A stretch of 64,000 bases of DNA from assembly GCF_040869045.1 (NCBI RefSeq), contig NC_090323.1, positions 156,012,426-156,076,425 of the forward strand, in the 5' to 3' direction. Positions 10,812 to 21,119 of the stretch are shown one piece after another (the first letter of the stretch is position 1; each line of letters begins with the position of its first letter). The notes under the pieces were generated by a model, which did not search any database, was not told the origin of the DNA, and worked only from the letters and a program-made list of their open reading frames with translations. Source of the stretch: Eurosta solidaginis (lineage: Eukaryota; Arthropoda; Insecta; Diptera; Tephritidae). The translations under genes and the position numbers were made by a program.

Positions 10812-11512
10812 CGTAAATTGTAATTAATCAAAAAATTTCCCGCTCAGTAAAAGAGCACATTACTTGGAATGTCACTATCACAAAGGATCACCAAAGTAAA
10901 GAAAGTTCTCGCGCACGTAGCCACAAAGATAGATATAATATCGCAATACGTTTTTCCGTGCTCTGAAATGCGACAGGATGGATTGACATATTAGTTGGTT
11001 GTCAAATCTAATGTCAAATATTATGATTGCGTTCAGAAATTTAACTTAAGATTTATAATTTAATTTGTGACAAAACTTAAGATTTATTTTTCGATTTCTA
11101 TATAGTCTTATTAAAAAAATAATCAGACAGTTTAACAACTGAAGTTAGCTAAAATTGAGTTTCTCGAAGCCGACCACTATTTATGTACTATGTATTTTGA
11201 GACTATGCAATTTTGTCGCGTTCGCGATTCACTTTCACTTTTGTCGAGTATCAGAACGCGATATTACATCCTCCAACACGCACGCGAATTTGAACTTTAT
11301 GCAGGGGTAATAAATTAGAAATTGTCTCTCCATTTTATTTAGAAAACGTTTGTATGGGAAATAGAAATATGGTGTTTTGAGTATTTTCCCGGCAAGTATT
11401 CGAATTTTTCTCACCTTTTAAACCTTCCCTAGACCTCCACGAATAATTCAAGATCAAGATAAGATAAATCCGTTCAGCCGTTCTCGAGTTTTAGCGAGAC
11501 TAACGAACAGCA
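10812..11512 (-). other. Helitron 5' leader
   Basis: Non-coding sequence between the Helitron 5' terminus and its first ATG. No additional feature recognised. Confidence 0.5.
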
Positions 11513-11535
11513 ATTCATTTTTATATATATAGATT

Positions 11536-12011
11536 TTGGACACTATTTTATTTTTGGCTGAAAGATGCCTAGCTTTCAAAGGCGAAAGTTTATATCTTGG
11601 AAAACGTAACAATGGACATTTTTTGTGCATCTAAGATCTAATAAGCCATTATGATCCGATACTTAGAGATCATTTGGAGGAAGTTAGGATTTCACACCAG
11701 CAGCACAAACGTTTATAAGTTCACGATCTTTCCCCAGACATTCAGAACGAGTTTATGGAAATTTGTGCAAAGCACGTGAGGGAAGCTATATTATATCAAA
11801 GCAAGAAAGCCAAGTATATTGCAGTCATCGTTGATGCTATGCCTGATGCTAGTCACGTTGACTATGTTCATTTTGCGCTAACTCCATTTCAATTCGAAAG
11901 CAACAAATTTTACAATTCAAGAACGGTTTTTGGCTTTCGTGAATTGTAACCAAAAAACTGGTCAGAAAATCGCTAATTAAATTTGCCACGCTATAGGTTG
12001 TAACGTAGCGT
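11536..12011 (+). pseudogene. hAT (ZMYM1-like) transposase, central fragment
   Basis: One frame reads LDTILFLAER...LAFKGE, LISHYDP, VRISHQQ, LSPDIQNEF, then IVDAMPDASHV, where the Asp after IV is the first catalytic residue of the hAT RNase H fold. Then come QKTGQKIAN and ICHAIGCN. In-frame stops occur within it. The Helitron joins directly upstream at 11533 and a GC-rich block replaces what should follow. The order agrees with the TTF-zinc-finger/hAT family (ZMYM1-like). Confidence 0.85.
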
Positions 12012-12281
12012 TACAATAACGTAACCACCCCCTGTATTTCCTTATTCAATTAAGCCTGAACCTCCTTGTACTTATGCTTGTATAGCATAGTCAACAACCA
12101 CTGATAGCAAACCAATGAAAAGCTCAATAATCGTGCGTTGACTCAACCTGTTTGCGGCACCACCCATAAAAACATCGAATTTGCATTTTTGTAATTCAGT
12201 CATCGCAGGTGAGCCAGCGGGAGTGGTTGTCTTGTTAAAGACAAAATAACCACTTCGGCTAGCTAGCTGAGTGGAAGGGGC
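12012..12281. other. Junction region, small unexplained minus-strand ORF
   Basis: Left edge of the DNA that interrupts the hAT. A minus-strand frame (12401-12072, 109 codons) ends here with FDVFMGGAANRLSQRTI and a hydrophobic C terminus. No family was recognised, and its N-terminal half lies in the tandem array. Coding status unproven. Confidence 0.25.
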
Positions 12282-12913
12282 GCTGTCATGGCGCGGGTCA
12301 CCCTCCACCAGGGCTGGACGACGAGAGCGGTGTCTTCGGACTATTTTTCCCTCCGTCGCCCACCTTGGTGCTTGAGCGGCCCGCTGCCTCAATGACCTCA
12401 TACCCCCTTTCCCCTCAGCTTGGGTTGCGTGGCAAGGGCGCCGTCATGGCGCGGTTCACCCTCCACCAGGGCTGGACGACGAGAGCCGTGTCTTCGGACT
12501 ATTTTTCTCTACGTCGCCCACCTTGGTGCTTGCTTGGCCCGCTGCCTCAATGACCACATACCCCCTTCCCCCTCAGCTGGGGTTGCGTGGCAGGGACGCC
12601 GTCATGGCGCGGGTCACCCTCCACCAGGGCTGGACGACGAGAGCGGTGTCTTCGGACTATTTTTCCCTCCGTCGCCCACCCTGGTGCTTGAGCGGCCCGC
12701 TGCCTTAATGACCACATGCCCCCTTTCCCCTCAGCTGGGGTTGCGTGGCAGGGGCGCCGTCATGGCGCGGGTCACCCTCCACCAGGGCTGTACGACGAGA
12801 GCGGTGTCTCCGGACTACTTTTCCCTCCGTCGCCTACCCTGGTGTTGAGCGGCCCGCTGCCTCAATGACCCAAAGCACCCCTCCCCACAGCTCTGGTTTA
12901 ATAGGCGGGCCGG
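12282..12913. repeat. GC-rich tandem array, 158-bp period
   Basis: GCYGTCATGG starts at 12282, 12440, 12598 and 12756, exactly 158 bp apart. Each unit holds TCCACCAGGGCTG, ACGACGAGAGC and CCCTCCGTCGCC. A fifth, diverged unit follows at about 12960. Open frames inside repeat with the array and look like by-products. The GC content is far above the surrounding DNA, which suggests import with an element, such as a retrotransposon promoter array or a satellite. Confidence 0.85.
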
Positions 12914-13514
12914 AGCGGTGGGACCACTCCCACTAGTTAGCTGGGGAGAAGAGGGTGCGGCCGTGGCGTGAGTTAACCCTTACTGCACCAGAACGACGAG
13001 AGTGGTGTCTTCGGGCTACTTTTCCCTCCGTCGCCCTGGTCTGGTAAGCAATGACCCGCGGCCAGAACGACCGCGCGACCCCTCTCCATAGCTCTGGTTT
13101 CAGCCGTGAGCCGATGCGTGCGCACAGGGGCTATCGCTGTGCCGTTAAGGTGCACTTTCCCTCCGCGCACGGATCGACACACGGTGTTTAGGCTGGTATA
13201 GCCCCGCCCTCTTACGCACCTTCTATTAGCGTGCAAGTAGGGAGGCGGGGGTGTACAGCGGGGAAACCAGCACTAACCGAGTTCTCGCAGTTTCTTCCGC
13301 AGGTGACTGACCCCGCCGATTACCGAGCCTGCCGAAGACGTTCGATCAGCCGATCCTGCCGAAGCCGACCGAACAACACACGCCCGCTGGTACGCCCTCC
13401 TATCCCGCGCAGAACACGCAGCCGCTGTCCAGGTAAACCCCGTCACCAGCCTATCTCCCCTCTCACCCCGGCCCTGGTGCGCGCTCCGTAGCCTACCGCT
13501 GTTGCATCCGTCCC
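12914..13514. other. GC-rich spacer between two arrays
   Basis: Continues the GC-rich composition, with one diverged 158-bp-type unit near 12960-13045. No protein family or RNA gene recognised. Confidence 0.4.
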
Positions 13515-13800
13515 GCCGTTAAGCCGCTGCATCCGTCACGTCGCTGCTACGACGACCGTTGGCCGTCTGCCATCCTACCGCCGTTAAGCTGCTGCATCCG
13601 TGACGCCGCCGCTACGACGACCGTTGGTCGCTTGCCATCCTACGGCCGTTAAGCTGCTGCATCCGTCACGCCGCCGCTACGACGACCGTTGGCCGCTCGC
13701 CATCCTACCGCCGTTAACCTGCTGCATCCGTCACGCCGCCGCTACGACGACCGTTGGCCGCTTGCCATACTACCGCCGTCAAGCCGCTGCTTCTATCCCG
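13515..13800. repeat. Tandem array, 65-bp period
   Basis: GCCGTYAA starts at 13515, 13580, 13645, 13710 and 13775, an exact 65-bp spacing. Each unit contains CTGCATCCGT and CGACGACCGTTGG. The fifth unit is partial and decays into CCGCTGCTTC repeats. The lack of unique spacers rules out a CRISPR-like array. Confidence 0.9.
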
Positions 13801-14084
13801 CCGCTGCTTCCGTACCGCCGTACCAGTCCGTCCGTTACCCGACCGTTCAACCGCCCTACCGAACCTCCTCTACTCCAATGACCGTTAGCCGCCGCTCCGC
13901 CCCCTCGCCATCTTGCGACGGAAAGCTGCTGCCCGCCTAATATCTCCAGCCGTGTGTGCGTGTCTTCGTAACACATAAATATCGTGTATTTATTCAGTAG
14001 GTGTTTGTGGGACCTTTACTTGACTCTGGATTGACTGAGCGTTACCCCAGCCTTAGACAAAACCCACCTCATAAGGCAAACATG
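13801..14084. other. Right edge of the GC-rich insertion
   Basis: GC-rich to about 13945, then AT-rich. The exact junction back to hAT sequence was not found; no target duplication with 12012-12040 is evident. Confidence 0.35.
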
Positions 14085-14926
14085 AAAATCCATTAAAAGG
14101 GTACGATAACGGCGCCAATGTATCTTGCTGTCCTCAATTTGGTTCAAAATACTGACTACCATTAATGAAAGAAACGTGGTCCTCCAAACCAGAGACGCCA
14201 CCATAGATGTTGAGGTCCGACATCTAGTTGCCTTATTAGCTGATTTGAAGTCGATCAGGAACCAATAGGAAACAATTTTAAACGAATGCAAAACAGTTGC
14301 TAATCAATTGAACATCTCGCTAAAGTTTCCGGACATTCGAAAGAGAAAACCCAAAAGACGTTCTGAAGATAATTTAAAGGAGATGATTATGGATGATTCA
14401 GAGTCTGATTTTAAAAACAATACATTCCTGGTGATCGTTGATTCGGTAATCACCGGCGTTACTGAACGATTTGCAGCTATGAGAAATTTGAGCGAGACGT
14501 TTCCCTTATTGTGGCAATTTGAAGATATGAATGAAACTACGGTTCGGGCGAGCGCAGCAAAATTTGTCGAAAAATACAAGTCGGACATTTCTCAAATCTC
14601 AGAATGCGAAATCATTCACTTGAAACACATTTACGAAGCAAATTTTGATGAAGGTCTGTCACCATTGAATTTGCTAAATGCGGTCTACGTGTGTTCAAAA
14701 TCTGTATCACATTTTCCCAAACATTTGTGTTGCTTTACGTATCTTTCGCAATATACCTGCCACTGCAGCTAGTGCAGAACTTTCCTTCAACGTCCTTTCA
14801 AGAATCAAAAACTTTCATAGATCGTGTTCATCTAAAGAGCGAGTTTCGGGACTTGCCGCCCTTTGTGTTGAATCCGTTTTGGCAAGACAGATAAATTTTT
14901 ATATTATTATACAAATTTTGCAGTGA
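14085..14926 (+). pseudogene. hAT (ZMYM1-like) transposase, C-terminal half
   Basis: Starts GYDNGANV, a conserved block of this family that follows the part missing at 12011. Includes ECKTVANQLNI..KFPDIRKRKPKR and IVDSVI...RF. A frameshift near 14745 leads to LRIFRNIPATAASAE.SF, RIKNFHRS..SKERVSGLAAL: the hAT C-terminal dimerisation domain. In-frame stops occur near 14258-14267. Together with 11536-12011 this shows one original gene, now split by 2 kb of foreign DNA. Confidence 0.85.
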
Positions 14927-15336
14927 AAAAGCAAGTAAATCCACTCTTTGATATCCGAACTTTCTATATTGAATAATTAAAATTTATAATCATCATTAAA
15001 TTTATCAGAAATGTATTAAAGTGTTACCAAATAACTAGAAAAGATTATTTGAAACAATATGTGGCTGTTAAAAGAGAATTTTATTTCTACGTCACAATAA
15101 AATAGTATAAATAGTAAATATTCTGTGTTAATTTTATTTTCAGCTCTTAGTCCAAAAATAATTTAGTTGATGTGGCAAAAATTTTTTTTGATGTAATCCA
15201 TCAATAATGATTCATGAATGAGACGTCATTAATTCAAATTAATCAAATGTATTAGAGGATTTTTTATAGGGGCCCGTAAATTGTTTAGTCCCGGGCCCGG
15301 ATTTTCTCTCTACGTCCCTGCCTAGGACCTACCTAA

Positions 15337-15407
15337 TTATTTTCTAGCTTTCAGTATTATTATTATTTCATGTAAGTATTGTTTTCAATAAAACCGTTTA
15401 ACTTAAA
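15337..15407. repeat. Right 71-bp inverted arm of an outer element
   Basis: Partner of 8723-8793. It lies 16 bp beyond the hAT end, while the left arm is 153 bp from it. The pre-insertion element would be only about 310 bp, MITE-sized. Confidence 0.75.
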
Positions 15408-15959
15408 TTTTTTTTAATTATTTTATTTTCAAGTTTTTAGTCTTTATTTAATTGCCTATTATTTCTCATTCCATTTAGTTCATTCGGTGACTCATTATTA
15501 CAAGGACTCTTTCCTGACAATTTGTTACAATTTAAGTCCTCAATACATAATCCTTCCAAAGACTCTACTCGAATCTGCGCCACGTATGCTTGTCCCCCCT
15601 CCAACTCCAAAATATTTTGATGTCACTTCTACCGCTTCTATGTAATATTTGTTGGAAATATCAGCCAAATCGGACATCATAGGTCGCTTTCTATTCTTGT
15701 ATCTATTATGTGTTCCAAATATGAGCCAAATCGGACCACAAATACGATTTTTGTGAATATCTCGATCCTTGCGCCACCTAGCGGCGATTTTTGTTCCTAT
15801 TATTGCATTGTCATCGGGTTCTGAACTACATTCCAAGTTTAAAGCTTGTAGCTTATCGGAAAGTTACTTACATTTCAATTACAAAATTCGTTCACAACGG
15901 CCGTGCATGCGGCCGTGCGGCCTGCCTGTCAAGTCAAGCTAAATAAAGCCGTTTAAAAC
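15408..15959. other. No gene seen
   Basis: AT-rich flank. Contains a CGGCCGTGCATGCGGCCGTGCG palindrome-like stretch at 15899-15920. The 5' terminal repeat expected for the Tc1 element that follows was not found. Confidence 0.35.
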
Positions 15960-16130
15960 AATAAACCCATTAAAGAAATATGTGAGTTAGTGCAAAGACC
16001 TCGAACAACCATATTGAGCTTAATAAATCGCCACAAAAATCATTCAGATTTTAAATATCGTCCAATAACTGGGCGGCCTTCGGCACTATCAGCGCGTGAA
16101 AACCGGGAGATTATAAAAATAATAAAAAAC
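15960..16130 (+). pseudogene. Tc1-type transposase, N-terminal fragment
   Basis: An open frame encodes ICELVQRPRTT, SLINRHKNHSDFKYRP and TGRPSALSARENREIIKIIKN, the paired-like DNA-binding domain of Tc1 transposases with the GRPR-like linker (GRPS here). It is cut at 16130 by the DR repeat and resumes about 5 kb later at 21120. Confidence 0.85.
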
Positions 16131-16189
16131 AAGTAAGGAAGGTTAAGTTCGGGTGTAACCGAACATTACATACTCAGTTGAGAGCTATG

Positions 16190-16860
16190 GTGACAACATA
16201 AGGGAAAATAACCATGTAGGAAAATGGACCGAGGGAAACCCTGGAATGTGTTTGTATGACATGTCTATCAAATGAAAGGCACTAAAGAGTATTTTATGAG
16301 GGAGTGGGCCATAGTTCTATAGGTGGATCAGGGTTGACTCTAGAATTTGTTTGCACGATATGGGCATCAAATGAAAGGTGTTAATGAGTATTTTAAAAGG
16401 GAGTAATCCTTACTTCCATAGGTGGACGCCATTTCGAGATATCGCCATAAAGGTGGACCAGGGGTGACCCTAGAATTCGTTTGTACGATATGGGTATCAA
16501 ATTAAAGGTATTAATGAAGGTTTTAAAAGGTAGTGGTGGTAGTTGTATAGGTGGTCGCCTTTTCAGAGATATCGCCATAAAGGTGGACCAGGGGTGACCC
16601 TAGAATTTGTTTGTACGATATGGGTATCAAATTAAAGGTATTAATGAAGGTTTTAAAAGGTAGTGGTGGTAGTTGTATAGGTGGTCGCCTTTTCAGAGAT
16701 ATCGCCATAAAGGTGGACCAGGGGTGACTCTAGAATGCGTTTGTATAATATGGGTATCAAACGAAAGGTGTTAATGAGTATTTTAAAAGGGAGTCGGCCT
16801 TAGTCTATAGGTGGACGCCTTTTCGAGATATCGCCATAAAGGTGTACCATGGGTAACTCC
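16190..16860 (+). repeat. 130-bp tandem array inside DR copy A
   Basis: ATCGCCATAAAGGTG recurs at 16441, 16571, 16701 and 16830; weaker units precede it. Each unit carries GGTGGACCAGGGGTGAC, TTTGTACGATATGGGTAT and TTTTAAAAGG. The last unit is cut by the hAT and resumes at 19726. Minus-strand ORFs across it are repeat artefacts. Confidence 0.9.
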
Positions 16861-17222
16861 CAGGGCATTTTTTAAGGATTTTTCACTAGGTGGCCAAAAG
16901 AAAAATATCTCCTCGACATGACTGACCATACCGGTCAGCTTTTGAATATTGCCATTTTTGGTCCAAAAAAAAACATGCTGTGGCAACCGTGGTTGTGACT
17001 CACTCATACCAAAACATTTGCAATAAAACAAGTAATCACAGGAATAGTTATTTTTCATATCCAACTTATTATATACTTGCCCAAAATTTTTTTATTATAT
17101 GCTGACAAAAATCCTCGAGCACGTGCAGAATTTGTAGAATTTATATATGTCACGGAAGTCGTGAGTACCTATGTTCTTTTCCATATAAATCCTCATCGAC
17201 AGTATATTTGATGAACTATCAT

Positions 17223-18903
17223 TAGAGTTGGGATTCTACCGAGTATTTACAATTTTTATGGGAAAATACCCGGAATATTCCTTTTTTGTATCTTTTTTTT
17301 TGGGTATTTGGGCTGCTTGGAATTACAATTCAGCAATTAAATTTATACGTCATTTGAAATTTAAAAAATTTCGTTTTGATTTTAAACAAACAACCCAGCA
17401 AACACTCGGAGTCAACAATTAGTCTGAAAGGAGTCCAAACTTTGGATCGTTTGCACGCGTTATGAACTCATTTAGGAGCCTGAAGCGAATGCTATATGCT
17501 TATATTTTGCCTGTAACATAAGTCTTATACAGGCCTCCTTCCGATATCATATATGAGCCTTATTGGCGTCATATACTGCTAATTTTGATCCTTTTAATGA
17601 CACTACTTCAGGGCTTTTAGGAAGAATTTTTGACATATATCCGAAGCGAAAAACATAGGGGAGAAAATTGTTGTGATAAAACTCACATGAGGATAAGATA
17701 GAAATGAAATAAGTATTAGTTAAATTATTATTTATTTAGAATAAATTGTCGCAGAAAAATTTCAGAGTTTTTATTCCGGAGCTGCCTAGTTTATTAATTT
17801 TAATATTTTTCGTTTGTTTATAATTTCATCAAATCGGAGTCATAAAAGGCTCTCAGGTGATAGCATTTTTGAATCTTTTGAACCATATTAAACTCCAGAA
17901 CTGTAAGAGAATATTTATAAGGGACACATATTTACCCAAACAAATCTACCCCTCAAACAGGCTCACGGCGCTCATAATTTAAGAATCCGAAACGAGTCCA
18001 AAATAAGTGGGCAATGTAGGAATCACAAAAGCGTCGAAACGCGTAGTAGGGTACAAGAAAATTTAATTTTTGCCTTTTATTTAACGGCCTAAAAGCTCCT
18101 AACCTAGCATGCAAAAATTATCATTTATCAACTATTTATGTTCGTCACAGCGAGTTGAAAATGAATTACATTTGTACATTATTTTTACCCTTGCTATTCT
18201 TTTATTGTATAAGCATCGACTTTTTTCCGCTCATGGACGCTTCTCGACATTTTTAATGTGACCGCAAAACTGTCACGCTCTGTCCAGGTGTGTCGAACTA
18301 TATATGATCCCAATAACTGCTGACGATGCCTAATAAATAGGCCATATAGGTGTCAGATAATCAGAGTTTATTAGAGTTAAAAATGACGCCGGCGAGTTCC
18401 ATTAGAGTATAATGTGAGCTGTTTAAACGCCTTTTAAGACTTATGTCGGACTCTTTTTTAGGCTCAAATGATATACGTTAATAGACTCATATAGGACGAC
18501 CATAACAAGGAGGAAATACATTGGTTTCGGTCTCCCAAATGAGCACATACCGACTGTAAACGCTCCAATTTAGATATTTTCCGACTCTTTTTCGACTTAA
18601 AATGTTTACTGGGTAAACTTAAATATTTGCAACGGCATGCATTATTGGCTAAATATTTTTGAAAAACGCTGGATTACAGATTAAAACTAATTCAACCGAT
18701 AGCATAATGGATAACTACCCGCCAATATAGGACAAATTGGGTACATTTTGGATTGAATTTGTGTGTTTGTTTCCCATATTTTCCAAAAGATTATTTTTAC
18801 CCTTATTTTGGGTAAATATTTGGGACTTTACCCATTTTTACCATATATAACCAATTTACCGGGTATTTACAATTTGGGTATTTACCCCCTTTTCCCATCT
18901 CTA
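17223..18903. mobile_element. Probable TIR element nested in the hAT
   Basis: The left end TAGAGTTGGGATTCTACC...ATTTACAA faces an inverted TAGAGATGGGAAAAGGG...ATTTACAA at 18850-18903, then CCGGGTATTT-type blocks on both sides. TAGAGATGGG is a tip seen in some hAT elements. Flanking 8-mers do not match, so the boundary is tentative. Confidence 0.5.
17393..18614. mobile_element. Probable innermost TIR element
   Basis: ACCCAGCAAACA at 17393 faces an inverted ACCCAGTAAACA ending at 18614. About 1.2 kb lies between, with no coding frame recognised. No certain target duplication. Confidence 0.45.
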
Positions 18904-21119
18904 AAGCATATATGACATTACTTTAATTTTGCTTGGATTCCAAGCTAAAAAAAACTGACGAAACTTTATCGGAACTTCAAAACACAAAAACAATTTCTAT
19001 CGTGAAAAAGCGATACCACTATTCCCCCATAATTAGTGAGTTTGGCATGTTTTTGTTTATGTATTACATTTTATTTTTACATTAACATTTTTAACAATAA
19101 AAACAATGCAAATAACACGCGAAAATTATTTCGGTCTCTAATGGTTTACTTTTTTCACACGAATGTTGATTTTAATTGTGTTTTTATGCACCAAATTTCA
19201 ATTTCAATTTCAATTCAAACTAAAAACAAAATTTTCATTTGTCAGAAAAAAATAAAGAAAAAACGGCCGAATGTCAAAAAAACCTATCGAAAAACAAACT
19301 GGCTCGTTCGTTTTTAATGAACTAGGTTGTATTTTTCTTGTATTTCGTTAGTTTTTTAAAATATACTTTGCACACTTACACCAGTACTGAAGCCACATTA
19401 GGAGGGAGTGCCGCAAAAAATTGAAGATAAAATACAAGAAAAAATACTCGAAAATAAAGTAGTGTCATATAGGTATAACTATCATTCATTCGTTGATAAA
19501 TTTCTTCGATTAGCACCAAAAACCTTCATTAGAATTAGCAAGTTATATATTTTTTGACATTTTGGGGAAATCATGTATGTTCAGAAAATTTCTAACATTA
19601 TTTCAGTTAGGTGTTGTTCACGTATTTTCGAAATTTAGTTGTGGCCAGATTATGATTACTACGTGGCCACGGCGGACTACTACGTGGCCATTTGGCCACG
19701 TTCGTATTACTTAAAAAATGCCCTGGTAACTCCAGAATGTGTTTGTACGATATTGGTATAAAATTAAAGGTATTAATGAGAGTTGGGAGTAGGGTGACCC
19801 AGAACATCATATGTTGGATACCGCTAATTTATTTAAATATGTAATACCTGCCAAGGTTTCAAGGGTTTTTTATTTCGTACTGCAGAACTTTTTCATTTTC
19901 TTCTACTTAATAAGGTAGGTGTCACAACCATTTTACAAAGTTTTTTCTAAAGTTATATTTCGCGTCAATAAACCAATCCAATTACCATGTTTCAACCTTT
20001 TTTTCGTATTTGGTATAGAATTATGGCATTTTTTTCATTTTTGGTAATTTTCGATATCGAAAAAGTGGGCGTGGTCATAGTCGGATTTCGTTAATTTTTT
20101 ATACCAAGATTAAGTGAGTTCAGATAAGTACGTGAACTAAGTTGAGTAAAGATATGTCGATTTTTGCTCAAGTTATCGTGTTAAGGGCCATGCGGAAGGA
20201 CAGACGGACGACTGTGTATAAAAACTGGACGCGGCTTCAACCGATTTCGCCCATTTTCACAGAAAACAGTTAACGTCATAAAATTTATGCCCCTACCAAA
20301 TTTCAAAAGGATTGGTAAATTTTTGATCGACTTATTGGCATTAAAAATATCCTAGACAAATTAAATGAAAAAGGGCGGAGCCACGGCCATTTTGAAATTT
20401 TCTTTTATTTTTGTATTTTGTTGCACCATATCATTACTGGAGTTGAATGTTGACATAATTTACTTATATACTGTAAAGATATTAACTTTTCTTTTAAAAT
20501 TTGAATTAAAAAAAAATTTTTTTTTAAAAGTGGGCGTGGTCGTTCTCCGATTTTGCTAATTTTTATTAAGTAGACATATAGTAATAAGAGTAACGTTCGT
20601 GCCAAATTTCATCATGATATCTTCAACGACTGCCAAATTACCGCTTGCAAAACTTCTAAATTACCTTCTTTTAAAAGTGGGCGGTGCCACGCCCATTGTC
20701 CAAAATTTTACTAGTTTTCTATTCTGCGTCATAAGCTCAACTCACCTACCAAGTTTCATCGCTTAATCCATATTTGGTAATGAATTATCGCACTTTTTCG
20801 ATTTTTCGAAATTTTCGATATCGAAAAAGTGGGCGTGGTTATTGTCCGATATCGTTCATTTTAAATAGCGATCTGAGATGAGTGCCCAGAAACCTACATA
20901 CCAAATTTCATCAAGATACCTCAAAATTTACTCAAGTTATCGTGTTAACGGACAGACGGACGGACGGACGGACATGGCTCAATCGAATTTTTTTTCGATA
21001 CTAATGATTTTGATATATGGAAGTCTATATCTATCTCGATTCCTTTATACCTGTACAACCAACCGTTATCCAATCAAAGTTAATATACTCTGTGAGCTCT
21101 GCTCAACTGAGTATAAAAA

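Larger units (their letters stand above)
9661..11533 (-). mobile_element. Helitron remnant with intact 5' terminus
   Basis: On the minus strand the element begins at 11533 with TCTATATATATAAAAATG, then GTTAGTCTCGCTAAAACTCG. This is the classic 5' end of animal Helitrons, which insert between A and T; the base before it is A. It carries the N-terminal Helitron coding segment (10811 to about 9680). The Rep nuclease and helicase parts and a CTRR 3' end were not found. The 3' limit near 9661 (CAGAACAACGTCTGAC) is a guess. Confidence 0.75.
8947..15320 (+). mobile_element. Degenerate ZMYM1-type hAT transposon with internal insertions
   Basis: The right end reads (minus strand) CAGGGACGTAGAGAG followed by a GGGCCCGGG block; the left end is a decayed counterpart with GGGGGAGG/CCCCCCGGGCCC. 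Flanks CCTACGAC (8939-8946) and CCTAGGAC (15321-15328) form a 7/8 match to an 8-bp target duplication, as hAT elements make. Transposase pieces lie at 11536-12011 and 14085-14926 on the same strand. A Helitron (up to 11533) and a GC-rich block (about 12020-14080) interrupt it. No active product is possible. Confidence 0.65.
16861..19725. mobile_element. Non-autonomous hAT transposon, 2865 bp, intact ends
   Basis: Terminal inverted repeats CAGGGCATTTTTTAAG (16861-16876) and its exact complement (19710-19725), with subterminal GTGGCCAAA boxes. Both sides carry the 8-bp duplication GTAACTCC (16853-16860 and 19726-19733). CAGGG ends plus 8-bp duplications define hAT. No transposase-like frame is present. 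The matching duplication and TIRs mean insertion was recent relative to the DR copy around it. The interior holds two further inverted-repeat structures. Confidence 0.92.
16131..21119 (+). mobile_element. DR repeat copy A, inserted in Tc1 and split by a hAT
   Basis: Starts AAGTAAGGAAGG with the 16-bp palindrome TTCGGGTGTAACCGAA and TACTCAGTTGAG, and ends CTCAACTGAGTATAAAA, so the ends share an inverted TACTCAGTTGAG box. Inside are a 130-bp tandem array (16190-16860), two TTTTCGATATCGAAAA palindromes each followed by AGTGGGCGTGGT (about 20048 and 20812), several GGGCGTGG/CCACGCCC boxes and a GGACGGACGGACGGAC tract near 20955. No coding capacity. Other copies: 23965-25338 plus 36553-36873, 41037-43478, 61315-62991, and a partial at 45991-46452. 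Removing the hAT leaves about 2.1 kb. Superfamily unknown to me. Confidence 0.85.

Noticed and set aside
12420..12848. 142-codon ORF
   Set aside because: It follows the 158-bp tandem array; each unit repeats the same peptide in shifting frames, with no domain.
13515..13800. CRISPR-like array
   Set aside because: The 65-bp units are contiguous with no unique spacers, and the genome is eukaryotic.
13600..13940. Overlapping ORFs of 83-93 codons
   Set aside because: Products of the 65-bp array (repeated Arg/Pro/Cys wording).
16393..17064. Minus-strand ORFs repeating MAISLKRRPPIQL
   Set aside because: Produced by the 130-bp DR tandem units.
19036..19317. 93-codon Lys-rich ORF in the hAT
   Set aside because: A-rich composition, no hAT transposase motif.
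16131..21119. DR as an LTR retrotransposon
   Set aside because: Its ends carry an inverted box, not direct repeats; no primer site, polypurine tract or coding sequence.
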